From Actinomyces sp. UMB0138 (GTDB lineage: Bacteria > Bacillota > Negativicutes > Veillonellales > Veillonellaceae): a DNA stretch of 64,000 nt. Location of the stretch: positions 297,932 to 361,931 of the forward strand of contig NZ_PKMC01000001.1 of assembly GCF_002849225.1 (NCBI RefSeq), read 5' to 3'. A model generated the notes under the pieces. The model ran no database searches. It saw only the letters and a list, made by a program, of their open reading frames with translations, and was not told the origin of the DNA. Each line of letters starts with the position of its first letter. The first letter of the stretch is position 1. Positions 19,171-28,186 of this stretch are shown here, in pieces. Made by a program: the position numbers and the translations under genes.

Positions 19171-20402
19171 TTGCGCCCCTCTCGGCCCTCGCGCTTATCG
19201 GTGGACTTGGCGGCATTGTTGCCTACGGGACTCATCCGCTTGGGACTAAGGCCGTTGCGTACTCTTACGTCACGCCTCAACGAGGCCCTACATTTACCGC
19301 ATGCGCTCCAACAGGGGGAAAAGGAAAGGCAGCCATTGCCGGGATCACCCAACAAGGCACGCCTGCACGCGTGCTTGTTGACGGCAAGGAAATAGGGGCC
19401 GAGGCTCCTGCCGGGGCGATACTGCAGGCGCCGCCCTCAAACGGGAAAGCTGCCGTGGCTGTGGGGCTTCAGAGCAACACCCCAAAAGCCTTTTCCACCT
19501 GCGAAAGTCCGCGCACTTCAATGTGGTTACTTGGAGGAGCCACCACCACCGGGACAGATTCCACCTTGCTACTGGCTAATCCCAGCGAGGAAGATTCTAC
19601 CGTTACGATCGAAGCATTCTCGAAGACTGGGCCTGTCGATTTGGTGAGCTCGCGTGTGAGTCTGCCAGCAGGCCATACGGTAACGGTTCCATTAGCAGGG
19701 CTAGCCCCTGAAGAAGAACGCGTGAGCCTACACCTGACTGCGACTGGTGCGGGAGTAAGCGCCTGGCTACAACAGTCGATGACTAAAGGCCTAAACGACC
19801 TAGGCACAGAAGTAACAGAGGCTGCCGAAGGCCCCGAAATGACCAACTTGATTCCTGGGGTAGGCTTTGCCGATGCCCAGTTGCAGATTACTAATCCCGC
19901 AAATAAGGCCATCCACGCTCAGGTGTATAAGGCCGAGGGCGATGAACGAATCCCCGTTCCCGGCGGGAAAGTTACGGTAGAACCCGGAGCCGTTGCCGAG
20001 ATCTCCTTAGCTGGTCTTGGACAGGGACGCGGCACAGTGCAGGTGCTATCTGATAAGCCAGTTCTGGCTGCAGTCCGCGAACGACAGGGTAAAGACTTCA
20101 CGTGGACGACTGCAAGAGCTGAGGCAAAGGACGGGATTTTGATCGTTCCCAAGGGAGCCCAGATCTATGCCAGTGCAAATGCCGATGGCGTAGTGGAATT
20201 CCGCGGCGCGGGGCAAACCCCGAAGAAGCTAAAGGTGCCCGCCCTAAAGAGTGCTTCAGTTGCGCTGCCTGAAGGCACATGGCAATGGAAGTCCGACGGG
20301 CCGGTTGCGATCACCGGAGTGGTAAGCAAGTCCGCAATCTCAACTTTTACCAGTTCAAGATCAGCCCGCGAACTCACAGCAATAGGCATTAAAATCCGTT
20401 AG
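19152..20402 (+). CDS. DUF5719 family secreted/anchored protein
   Basis: A 416-residue protein with one N-terminal hydrophobic segment (about residues 9-27, a signal anchor) and a long extracytoplasmic part rich in beta-strand patterns, matching DUF5719 as I recall it. GTG 19152 is chosen because AAGGAGG (19137-19143) lies 8 nt upstream; this start overlaps the end of the glycosyltransferase gene by 19 nt. The GT2-DUF5719 order is conserved in actinobacteria, so it is probably a periplasmic-side partner of that enzyme. Its 3' end overlaps the convergent zincin-like gene by 14 nt. No catalytic motif is visible. Confidence 0.8.
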   Translation: MEARKIIAPLSALALIGGLGGIVAYGTHPLGTKAVAYSYVTPQRGPTFTACAPTGGKGKAAIAGITQQGTPARVLVDGKEIGAEAPAGAILQAPPSNGKAAVAVGLQSNTPKAFSTCESPRTSMWLLGGATTTGTDSTLLLANPSEEDSTVTIEAFSKTGPVDLVSSRVSLPAGHTVTVPLAGLAPEEERVSLHLTATGAGVSAWLQQSMTKGLNDLGTEVTEAAEGPEMTNLIPGVGFADAQLQITNPANKAIHAQVYKAEGDERIPVPGGKVTVEPGAVAEISLAGLGQGRGTVQVLSDKPVLAAVRERQGKDFTWTTARAEAKDGILIVPKGAQIYASANADGVVEFRGAGQTPKKLKVPALKSASVALPEGTWQWKSDGPVAITGVVSKSAISTFTSSRSARELTAIGIKIR

Positions 20403-20808
20403 GGTCATACCCCGGATCTACATCAGTGGGGGCAATTCCCAGTGCCGAGGCGATCTGGTCTACTAGCGCCAGCCGGATAATTTTTGCCAGGTCGCGGCGG
20501 TTGCTCGCCCTCACAGAAAGTGGAATACGGTAGAGCACCACCCTAGGCTTCAGTCCTGACCCAGCGCGCCCGGTAAACGTTCGTGCTAAGACCGGCGCCT
20601 GTCGTTCCCAGGGGGCAGGATCAGACGGAGGTACATCCTCGACAGCGAATTCCCAATCTGCCACACTAGGGAATCCCTTTCTAATGGATCGGGCATTAGC
20701 GATCACAAGCATGTCAAAGAACTGGGACCGAGTGAGCGAACCGGGCAAGGTGGGCGGCATTAATACGCCGCGTCTTCCTCTACCGTGTCGATCCCTGCAG
20801 ATGCTCAT
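20389..20808 (-). CDS. Metallopeptidase (zincin)-like family protein lacking HExxH
   Basis: A 139-residue protein of the small actinobacterial metallopeptidase-like family that lies beside DUF5719 and DUF3499 genes. The N-terminal RDRHGRGRRG motif (residues 5-14) and the central RVVLYRIPLSVRA segment are family-typical. At the place where catalytic relatives have HExxH this protein reads V-D-Q-I-A-S in LALVDQIASALGI, so both zinc-binding His residues and the Glu are absent. Streptomyces homologues, as remembered, also lack HExxH here, so the loss may be an old subfamily trait. Function unknown; peptidase activity is not expected. Confidence 0.8.
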   Translation of the reverse strand: MSICRDRHGRGRRGVLMPPTLPGSLTRSQFFDMLVIANARSIRKGFPSVADWEFAVEDVPPSDPAPWERQAPVLARTFTGRAGSGLKPRVVLYRIPLSVRASNRRDLAKIIRLALVDQIASALGIAPTDVDPGYDPNGF

Positions 20809-20828
20809 ACGTAGACTCTAGTTCCGAT

Positions 20829-22292
20829 TTACCTAGCTAGCGAGGCATGTCCGCCGGGAGTTTTTGTCTTCAGGCTCAACCCGCCCATCAATACTGCAAC
20901 TGCGAGCGCGGTTGTGGCGATTGAAAAATAACTGTAGCGGTAATCCGAGACCGGAACTATCGGAATTTGACTTACTAGCCAGAACAAAGATGCTGCAGAG
21001 AGCCAGAATGCAAATGAATGATGTTCTTCTGAGAGCTGGCCTTTTCGTCTTTGTAGGAAGCAAATAGTAGCTAGATTGATCAGAAGATAGGTAGCGGGGC
21101 AGAACAGAAATGGGGCCCACCTGGAACTTACAGAATCTGTGTAGCTTGATGTTGAGGTAAATGCGGCGGAAAACCTTGGAGAGAAATGTCCTTTGATCTT
21201 TCCTAGATTGGCAGGCCAGGTATCGAAAATAAAATGGGAGAACACTTCCATTCTGTACCCAACATATTTAAACGGGTGCTGTGGAATGACCGCGAACCAG
21301 GCCTTCATAAACTCTGGGTGGAAGCGATGGATGCTAGAAAAAACTGTGGTTCCATCTTCAATGGTAATCCGTTGGCCATCTGCGCAGGAATACCACATCA
21401 GGTTCTGTTTATGCCCTTCGGCCGAGCAGCGAGTAATGGCAGAGGACAAGAATTTCTTGAAGTCGCCAGATAGTGGCAAATCCATCACCTCCGTAGGGGA
21501 GGAAGTATTTATGAGGTCGTCCAAAAATAGCTGGTCTATCTGATGAGTCTTCGTCGGCTGCGCAGCGATCTTCACAGTGGCATTCAAGCCTGCGGTGGCA
21601 ACAATCAGAGCTAGGCAGGCACAGCCGATGGCAATAACGGTTCTGCTACGAAAGAGTCTCTTGGTCTTGCCCTGACCTGACTGCAGATGTGGAAGTAAGG
21701 CGCGGATCTTCCTCCCGGCTAGCGGGAGCAAGAAAACTACTGCAAAGAAGCCGTTCGCGCGTAGCAAGATGGCCGCGGCTGCGAACATAAAGAACAAGGC
21801 TAAAGACCAGCACTGGCCGCGTTTTTTGCCGCCTATCCAAAGGCTTGCAATTGCCGTAAGAAGGCAAAATGTTAGGAACTGGTCCTTCCACAACCTTCCC
21901 GACTGGATAAGGAGAGGGGCGTAAAGGGGGAGGAGGGTAATCAGGCAGGCCCAGAGCAAATCGAGCTTTCCCCTTCGATATCCCGACAAGGCAAAAACCA
22001 GGAGTGAGCCCACAAAGAGAGTTATTTCGAAGATGAATAGACACGACGGTTTGGAAGTTAGCCACATTCCCCATTTCCATATGAGTGCCATAAGGGGCGG
22101 GTGCCAGTCGTTGAAAGGAATTTGACCGGAGGCCTGCGCAAACTGCTCTTCAAGGTCAGGTCCGTATAGGATCCCTGGGTAGAAACTGAGGAGCATGACT
22201 AAATACGAGGTGGCGGCGCTAGCGCAAATAGTTAGTAACTTGGACGGCCTCAACTGTCTCAATTTCGTTTCCCTTGGATAATAGATAAGCAA
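20829..22292 (-). CDS. DUF6020-like polytopic membrane protein
   Basis: A 487-residue integral membrane protein with about ten to twelve hydrophobic segments. The extracytoplasmic loop after the first span, with PGILYGPD and NDWHPPLMALIW (about residues 39-70), matches the DUF6020 family, which looks like a GT-C glycosyltransferase relative: acidic and Trp/His residues in the first loop, and many spans. A role in transferring a sugar or other group to an envelope polymer is plausible but not shown. The start is uncertain: TTG 22292 is the longest reading and no clear ribosome site is visible. Confidence 0.7.
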   Translation of the reverse strand: MLIYYPRETKLRQLRPSKLLTICASAATSYLVMLLSFYPGILYGPDLEEQFAQASGQIPFNDWHPPLMALIWKWGMWLTSKPSCLFIFEITLFVGSLLVFALSGYRRGKLDLLWACLITLLPLYAPLLIQSGRLWKDQFLTFCLLTAIASLWIGGKKRGQCWSLALFFMFAAAAILLRANGFFAVVFLLPLAGRKIRALLPHLQSGQGKTKRLFRSRTVIAIGCACLALIVATAGLNATVKIAAQPTKTHQIDQLFLDDLINTSSPTEVMDLPLSGDFKKFLSSAITRCSAEGHKQNLMWYSCADGQRITIEDGTTVFSSIHRFHPEFMKAWFAVIPQHPFKYVGYRMEVFSHFIFDTWPANLGKIKGHFSPRFSAAFTSTSSYTDSVSSRWAPFLFCPATYLLINLATICFLQRRKGQLSEEHHSFAFWLSAASLFWLVSQIPIVPVSDYRYSYFSIATTALAVAVLMGGLSLKTKTPGGHASLAR

Positions 22293-22493
22293 TTAGTTTC
22301 TTGGAACACTAATGCATGCTAAAAGCTGTGGCAGAGGCATTTCTTTTGAAACGACAAATTAGTGTAGTTGCATATTATTCTATTTGTGTCTTTGTGGGTA
22401 GATGAATCAGCTGTTCAGTTAGATCTATGAGGAGTTGGTGTTGCCCGGCCCTGCCAACCGGGGAACGCGCCCTCCGGCGGGTAGTCTGCACAT

Positions 22494-22910
22494 GTGAGAC
22501 CTATTCGCACCTGTTTTAAGACCACTTGTTCGCGCCCGGCTGTGGCAACTTTGACTTTTGACTACGACGAATCGACCGCTGTGTTGGGCCCTCTATCCAC
22601 CGAGGCGGAACCGCAGGCGTATGATCTCTGCGCGGACCACGCAAATCGATTGACTGTTCCCAATGGCTGGGAAGTAATCAGGTTGGAAACAAAATTCGAA
22701 GAGCGGGACCCAACCGATGACGATCTGATGGCTCTCGCGAATGAAGTGCGAAAGGCTAGCGAGCCCAAGTCACATCCGATAGTCAAACCGGAGCCAAAGA
22801 GTGAACTTGACGCGTCAGTTTCGCGTCATCCGGCAGCGAGGACGCAGGTAGGAAGAAAACGGGGGTATTTACGCGTAATATCGGGACAAGAAACTTCCCC
22901 CCAACAGTAA
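22494..22910 (+). CDS. DUF3499 family protein
   Basis: A 138-residue protein matching DUF3499. A short N-terminal zinc-ribbon-like region has Cys7 and Cys12 in RTCFKTTCSRPA, with a third Cys and a His at CADH about 35 residues later. The C-terminal third is low-complexity and basic. GTG 22494 starts the frame. The gene is 12 nt upstream of the Trm112-like gene. DUF3499 sits at this position between the metallopeptidase-like gene and manB/Trm112 genes in many actinobacteria; here manB is absent and a membrane protein and CDF transporter flank it. Function unknown. Confidence 0.82.
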   Translation: MRPIRTCFKTTCSRPAVATLTFDYDESTAVLGPLSTEAEPQAYDLCADHANRLTVPNGWEVIRLETKFEERDPTDDDLMALANEVRKASEPKSHPIVKPEPKSELDASVSRHPAARTQVGRKRGYLRVISGQETSPQQ

Positions 22911-22922
22911 AAGGAGCTAGGT

Positions 22923-23090
22923 ATGCGCGACTGGGTGAAGGATATTCTCGTGTCACCTTCCAGCGGCAACAAGCTTGAAGAGCAGGACGGATACTTGGTA
23001 GATGTTGCCTCCGGTGAGGCATACCCAATTCGTGACGAAGTCCCTCTTTTGCTGATAAGTGAACAGAATAACGTTGGCGGTCGCCAGTGA
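22923..23090 (+). CDS. Trm112-like small protein (55 aa)
   Basis: A short frame from ATG 22923 to TGA 23088-23090 with a strong AAGGAG site 6 nt upstream. The product reads as a Trm112/YcaR-type fold: an ILVSPSSGNKLEEQDG opening, then SGEAYPIRDEVPLLL, matching the family pattern of LACP-x2-G-x-L followed by Y-P(I)-x-D-(G/E)-(I/V)-P-x-(L/M)-L. The cysteines present in zinc-binding relatives are replaced (SPSSG). Its stop overlaps the GTG of the CDF transporter (GTGA), so the pair is coupled. In bacteria such proteins are often small partners or chaperones of methyltransferases or carbohydrate genes. The partner here is unknown. Confidence 0.85.
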   Translation: MRDWVKDILVSPSSGNKLEEQDGYLVDVASGEAYPIRDEVPLLLISEQNNVGGRQ

Positions 23091-23995
23091 GTAACGAGGG
23101 TGGAACGAAGGCAATCTTTGCTGCCGCTGCGGCAAATGTTTCAATTGCGATCGCAAAGATAGCGGCGTGGCTACTGACCGGGTCTTCAGCAATGCTCGCC
23201 GAAGGAATCCACTCCTTTGCGGATACCGGTAACCAGGGCTTGCTACTGGCGGGTTCCAAGAGGGCGCAAAAGGAGCCTGATTCGCAACATAACTTTGGTT
23301 ATGCTCGCGCCCGTTACCTGGCCGCATTCATCGTCTCTATTGTGCTGTTCTTGGCAGGTGCGTGTTTCGCCCTCTACGAGGCCTACCACAAGTTTGTCGA
23401 TCCACAGCCTATTACCTCATGGCATTGGGTGCCCGTAGCCGTACTGCTGATTTCAATCATTGCCGAGGCCACTTCGCTTAGGACCGCCCTGAAGGAGGCG
23501 GGTAAAGCTAAAGGGAATCAGAGTATCTTTGGCTACATTCGCTCTGCTAGAGCACCTGAAATTCCAGTAGTGATGTTGGAAGACATTGCTGCACTTACCG
23601 GTCTGGTGTTCGCGTTGTGTGGGGTGGGAGCAACCTTAGCTACTGGCAATGGCAGATGGGATGCTCTAGGATCTGGTGCCATCGGTATCCTGCTGATAGT
23701 GGTAGCGGCGTTCCTTGCCTCTGAGACGGCGTCATTGCTATTAGGAGAGTAGGTTACCCCAAACGTCGCCAGGCGGCTGCGGGAAGGGTTTAGGAAAGCT
23801 GATCTCCACATCATCCACTTGCAGACTCTGCATTTAGGACCGGAGCAAGTGCTGGTGGCTGCCAAGATTGCTGTGGCGGCGAATTCTTCTGGCAAGCAGA
23901 TAGCGGACCACATCAACGAGGCTGAAGCTGCCATCCGCGGCTCATTGCCGGAACTAGATCTGACAATATTCATCGAGCCCGATCTTTCGAAGTAA
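23087..23995 (+). pseudogene. Cation diffusion facilitator transporter interrupted by an in-frame TAG
   Basis: The 221-residue N-terminal part (23087-23752) has the CDF membrane domain, including the metal-site motif H42-S-F-A-D46 in EGIHSFAD and several hydrophobic spans, and ends with SLLLGE at TAG 23750-23752. The same frame continues without shift for 80 more codons to TAA 23993-23995 and encodes the cytoplasmic CDF C-terminal domain (TPNVARRLREGF, LQTLHLGPEQVLVAAKIAV, IFIEPDL). A single codon therefore splits an otherwise intact gene of normal length (about 302 codons). It is either a recent nonsense mutation, a base error, or (less likely) readthrough. CDF proteins export Zn, Mn or similar divalent cations by proton antiport; the truncated form may retain a membrane domain only. 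The GTG start is coupled to the Trm112-like stop. Confidence 0.85.
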
Positions 23996-24048
23996 AACTG
24001 AAATCTTTCAAAGTAAGATTAAGAGGCGAACAACAGAGAAGGAGCCTT

Positions 24049-24732
24049 ATGAGCGCGCGTATTTTGGTTGTAGACGACGACGAGGCATTGGCCGAGATGA
24101 TCGGCATTGTAGTAGGTGCCGAGGGCTTCGAGGCGACCTTCTGCGCAGACGGTGATAAGGCCCTAGAAGCATTCGAACGCGATCAGCCTGACCTTGTACT
24201 TCTAGACGTGATGCTACCGGGGTTGAGCGGCATCGAGATCTGCAGGCGGATTCGCTCAATTTCTGGCGTACCGATCGTAATGCTCACTGCAAAAACCGAC
24301 ACCACTGACGTGGTGCGGGGACTAGAAGCCGGGGCTGACGACTACATTCCGAAGCCCTTCAAGCCGAAAGAATTGGTGGCGCGGGTGCGCGCTCGCCTGC
24401 GTCATGTAGATAATTCCGAGACGGAACGGGTCCGAATTGGCGATCTCGAGATCGATGTTGCTGGCCACGAAGTGACTAGGGATGGCAAGGATCTGGGACT
24501 AACCCCGCTCGAGTTTGATCTGCTGGTTACCCTCGCCCGGAAGCCGTGGAAAGTATTCACCAGGGAAGAGCTACTCGAAGAGGTATGGGGCTACCGCCAT
24601 GCTTCCGATACTCGTTTGGTGAACGTGCATATCCAGCGGCTTCGGTCGAAGATCGAGGCTGATCCAGAACATCCCGTCATCGTTCTTACTGTGCGTGGGG
24701 TTGGCTACCGCGCTGGTGGCGACAAAGCGTGA
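24049..24732 (+). CDS. mtrA: DNA-binding response regulator MtrA
   Basis: A 227-residue OmpR/PhoB-type regulator. The receiver domain (about 1-118) has acidic pocket D10-D11, phospho-acceptor D53 in LLDVMLPG, the switch Thr in MLTAK, and the KPF lysine. A winged-helix domain (about 128-224) ends in VRGVGYRAG. It matches MtrA, which controls envelope, division and cell-wall hydrolase genes in actinobacteria. ATG 24049 has an AAGGAG site about 6 nt upstream. mtrB overlaps its stop by 4 nt (GTGA), and lpqB follows, the conserved mtrA-mtrB-lpqB order that confirms identity. Confidence 0.96.
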   Translation: MSARILVVDDDEALAEMIGIVVGAEGFEATFCADGDKALEAFERDQPDLVLLDVMLPGLSGIEICRRIRSISGVPIVMLTAKTDTTDVVRGLEAGADDYIPKPFKPKELVARVRARLRHVDNSETERVRIGDLEIDVAGHEVTRDGKDLGLTPLEFDLLVTLARKPWKVFTREELLEEVWGYRHASDTRLVNVHIQRLRSKIEADPEHPVIVLTVRGVGYRAGGDKA

Positions 24733-26510
24733 GTTTTGCTGGACGCATCCTCTCTTTACGCCCAGTAAAGTGGTTTCAGGATCGATACCTAGTTAAAGCA
24801 ATTCGCCAGAACCTAGGTGTGTTTATCACCGTGGTGCTGGTTGCCTCTACAGCGGTGATGATGCTGTTGCTTTCGGTTTTCGTCTCCTCGCACATTCGTG
24901 ACGGCTTGTTTCAATCGAGATTGGATCAGATTATTTCTGACGCGTCCGTGCGTCGTGCTGCCGTGCAGACGGTGCTCGACCAGTCCAATGTAACGGACGG
25001 CGGTGAGCTGCAGGACGTGGCTTACCAGCTTATGCAGGATCAACGTGAAGGCGCGGCTGGTGCCGGTGCGGTTGGGGTCATGTTGCTGCGCAGTCCACAA
25101 GAAGCCTCCAGCGTAAGAATCAACGAGGTAGTAGATACCTCCCTGCAAGGAGTACTGACTCCGCAGATGCGCGCCGAGGTAGCGGCGGATTCAACTGCTC
25201 AGTGGCAATCGGTGAAGCTGAACGTGGGCGGAAAAGAAGTCCCCGGCATAGTTGTAGGCCAGTCGGTGCTGTTGCCTATGGCAGGTGCTCACGAGTTTTA
25301 CATCGTCTATTCGCTTGCGCCTGAACAGGGAACCATCGACATGATCATCCAGGTGCTAGCGGTGGGAACGCTGATCATTTTGATCTTGCTTACGGTCACC
25401 ATTATTGGTGTCTCATACCAGCTAATTACGCCTGTGCGAAGGGCCGCGGTGGCTGCTTCCAGATTTGGCGAGGGCGACTTGTCTGCCCGCCTGGAGGTAG
25501 AAGGCGACAACGAGCTATCGATCCTGGCTTCTAACTTCAATAAGATGGCTCATTCGCTGCAGGAACAGATTGCAAATTACGAGACGCTAGCAGATCTACA
25601 ACGCCGTTTCGTCTCGGACGTTTCCCATGAGCTTCGTACGCCGCTGACCACTATCCGAATGGCAGCTGAAGTGTTGCACGATTCCAAAGAGGACATGGGA
25701 CCGGTGGAATCGCGTTCGGCGGTGATTCTTTACGAACAAGTAGAGCGCTTTGAACGGATGCTCGCTGATCTACTTGAAATAAGCCGGATTGATGCCAACA
25801 CTGCGCTTTCCACGCGTGAAGACATAGATATTAGTCAGATTGCGGCCAGGGTGATTTCTGATTCTGAGGCTTTGGCGCAGGCTAACGGGGTGGAAACTAT
25901 TTTCGAGACTGCCGGTCCGGCGATCGCAGCTATTGACTCGATTCGCATAGAAAGGATCATTCGGAACCTGTACACAAATGCTTTGGAACACGCCGAAGCC
26001 CGTCCTGTGAAGGTTTCGGTAGCGTGTTCGAAGACTGCTGTGGCGGTGCGCGTTCGCGATTGGGGCGTCGGAATGACCGACCAAGTTGCTGCGCATGTGT
26101 TCGATCGTTTCTATCGTGCCGACCCCGCCCGAGCCCGCACAACCGGAGGAACCGGCTTGGGGTTGGCAATTGCGGCAGAGGATGCCCATATCCACAACGG
26201 TTTACTTACGGTGATTGGGTGTCCACAGGCAGGATCAGCGTTCATGCTGGTGGTTCCCGTAAAGGCAGATGTGCCCATTTCCGAACTGCCGCTGCAAATA
26301 TCCGATCCGGAATTGGACAGAGCCCGCGCCGAGTGGTCTAGGACCCACCCCGAGGACATTACTCTGGGTTCGGTTGCTGCCGATAATGGAGAGCAGACAG
26401 TGGAGCTTCTATCTGCCGATGGGACGCCTTCTATGTACGAGGCAGATCCGGAAAATGTCAGCGAAGGCGACTATCCAGAGGAGCAGGAGGAACGTCGTGA
26501 AGATTCGTAA
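24729..26510 (+). CDS. mtrB: Sensor histidine kinase MtrB
   Basis: A 593-residue membrane kinase with transmembrane segments at about 29-53 and 205-230, an extracytoplasmic sensor loop between them, and a HAMP linker. The HisKA H-box is FVSDVSHELRTPL with phospho-accepting His300. The ATPase domain has N-box RNLYTNALEHA, G1 DWGVGM and G2 GGTGLGLAI. The C-terminal tail after the kinase core is acidic (EEQEERRED) and probably disordered. GTG 24729 overlaps the mtrA stop. It phosphorylates MtrA; in relatives LpqB modulates it from outside the membrane, and lpqB follows with a 14-nt overlap. Confidence 0.95.
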   Translation: MSFAGRILSLRPVKWFQDRYLVKAIRQNLGVFITVVLVASTAVMMLLLSVFVSSHIRDGLFQSRLDQIISDASVRRAAVQTVLDQSNVTDGGELQDVAYQLMQDQREGAAGAGAVGVMLLRSPQEASSVRINEVVDTSLQGVLTPQMRAEVAADSTAQWQSVKLNVGGKEVPGIVVGQSVLLPMAGAHEFYIVYSLAPEQGTIDMIIQVLAVGTLIILILLTVTIIGVSYQLITPVRRAAVAASRFGEGDLSARLEVEGDNELSILASNFNKMAHSLQEQIANYETLADLQRRFVSDVSHELRTPLTTIRMAAEVLHDSKEDMGPVESRSAVILYEQVERFERMLADLLEISRIDANTALSTREDIDISQIAARVISDSEALAQANGVETIFETAGPAIAAIDSIRIERIIRNLYTNALEHAEARPVKVSVACSKTAVAVRVRDWGVGMTDQVAAHVFDRFYRADPARARTTGGTGLGLAIAAEDAHIHNGLLTVIGCPQAGSAFMLVVPVKADVPISELPLQISDPELDRARAEWSRTHPEDITLGSVAADNGEQTVELLSADGTPSMYEADPENVSEGDYPEEQEERREDS

Positions 26511-28152
26511 ACTAGCTTTGCTAGGCGCAGCCCTGTCCCTCCTTTGTTCTTGCGCGTCGTTACCTACCTCGGGGCCGGTCACTCCGGCCAAACCCGAGCA
26601 GGGGGTACAAGATCCATTGGCGCAGCTGGCAGCTCCACCCACAAAAGGGGCCAGTCCTCAGCGACTTACTGAGGATTTTTTGCGTGCTGCGGCTGCCGGT
26701 ACTTATGACGATTTTGCTACCGCGCGCGAATACTTGACCAAGGAAGCAGCCCGGATTTGGGATCCCAAGCGCGAAATTACGGTTACTCAGGATTCTATTC
26801 GGATTACCTACGACCAGGACGGACAAGCGTCTAAGCTCAGCGGTATCCGCAGATTGCGCGTTGATCAGAACGGCATTGGTGATTCCTCCCAGATAGGCAC
26901 GCGAGCAGGCGCTGAAATAACTTTCGGCAAGGTAGATGGGCAGTGGCGCATCACCTCTTTGCCACAGGGGATCATGATCCCCCTGGATTCTTTTAACACT
27001 GCCTACACGAAGCGAAACCTGTACTTTGTTTCTACTGACGCCAAAGTGTACGTAGCCGACCCTAGGTGGCTGCCGAAGCAAGGCATGTCCACTAACCTCA
27101 TCAAGCTGTTGCTGAAGGGCCCCTCGGGTGCCATTAGCCCAGCCGTGCGCACTTTTATTCCCGCAAACACTAAATTAGATGACACTGTAAAAACGGACGG
27201 ATCACAGCTGTCCGTGAAGCTATCTGGGAGGGTACGTACCCTTTCCTCTAAAGACCTAGGATGGGCTCGCGGCCAGATCGAACGGACATTGTCTGGGCTG
27301 TCCAGTTCTTCCACGCTAAACGTGATTTCTGGCGGCTCCGCCTTGCCCGCAGGAACCCAGCCAGAGGAACAGAAATACGACGCGGATTATCTCTTGGGTA
27401 TTCGCTCTGGGACCGTAGTAAGTGACCTGAATTCCCATTCTCGGCAGCTAGTATCCGCGCAGAAAACTCAGAGCTACCAGTTGACAGATCCGGCTATTTC
27501 CCCCGTAAGTAGCTCGCCACTGGTAGCCAATGCAGAAGATTCCGGATTGGTACTCTTTGGCCAATCGACTCCGATAGTCGCTTACCCCGGGAAGGCATTG
27601 CGCCCTCCGGCAGTGGATAGACGAGGATGGATTTGGACAGGCGATTCTTCCTCGGCGACGGTAGTGGTCATGAATGAAGCTGGCCAGCTCAAGGAAGTGT
27701 CGGCAAAATGGCTGTCCGGTAGGGCAGTAACTCGCCTGGTCCTTACGCTGGATGGGGCGCGGGCGATGCTCCTGGTATCCGAGAAGAACGGAACTGAGGA
27801 GGCCTACGTGTGTGTGGTCCACCGCGACGAGCACGGGAGCCCGGTGGCATTGGTGAACCCCACGCAGGTTGCCACCTCTATCCAGAAGATTCGCGATGTT
27901 GGGTGGGTGGATTCGACAACGGTTGCGGTATTAGCGAAGGCGGATGGGCAATCCGCCCCCGATATTGAGACAGAAGAGATCGGATCGACGTCGACCAACT
28001 TGGTTGGCCCGGTGGGGGCAACACGGGTGCTGCGGGGCGGACCTTCGCAGTCGGTGCGTGTAGCTGACTCAAACGGTCGGCTATTCATAAAGTCTGGAGC
28101 CGGGTGGAAGTCTGTAGAGACGAAGGCTACCTCGCTAAATTATCCCGGGTAA
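26497..28152 (+). CDS. lpqB: Lipoprotein LpqB
   Basis: A 551-residue lipoprotein. The signal peptide ends in a lipobox L16-C17-S18-C19, with Cys19 the lipidated residue. An N-terminal LpqB domain follows, then a GerMN-like region (about residues 190-285) and a beta-propeller-like C-terminal part. GTG 26497 is chosen because AGGAGG (26485-26490) lies 6 nt upstream and the signal peptide begins there; the long open reading upstream is inside mtrB. LpqB interacts with the MtrB sensor domain in mycobacteria. The CSC arrangement leaves a second Cys just before the lipidated one, which is uncommon. Confidence 0.93.
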   Translation: MKIRKLALLGAALSLLCSCASLPTSGPVTPAKPEQGVQDPLAQLAAPPTKGASPQRLTEDFLRAAAAGTYDDFATAREYLTKEAARIWDPKREITVTQDSIRITYDQDGQASKLSGIRRLRVDQNGIGDSSQIGTRAGAEITFGKVDGQWRITSLPQGIMIPLDSFNTAYTKRNLYFVSTDAKVYVADPRWLPKQGMSTNLIKLLLKGPSGAISPAVRTFIPANTKLDDTVKTDGSQLSVKLSGRVRTLSSKDLGWARGQIERTLSGLSSSSTLNVISGGSALPAGTQPEEQKYDADYLLGIRSGTVVSDLNSHSRQLVSAQKTQSYQLTDPAISPVSSSPLVANAEDSGLVLFGQSTPIVAYPGKALRPPAVDRRGWIWTGDSSSATVVVMNEAGQLKEVSAKWLSGRAVTRLVLTLDGARAMLLVSEKNGTEEAYVCVVHRDEHGSPVALVNPTQVATSIQKIRDVGWVDSTTVAVLAKADGQSAPDIETEEIGSTSTNLVGPVGATRVLRGGPSQSVRVADSNGRLFIKSGAGWKSVETKATSLNYPG

Positions 28153-28186
28153 GCGTGCACAGGAGTCAATCCACAACCTAGGTTTT

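Noticed and set aside
26269-26496. N-terminal extension of lpqB
   Set aside because: The region lies wholly inside mtrB, has no ribosome site, and would bury the lipoprotein signal peptide that begins at 26497.
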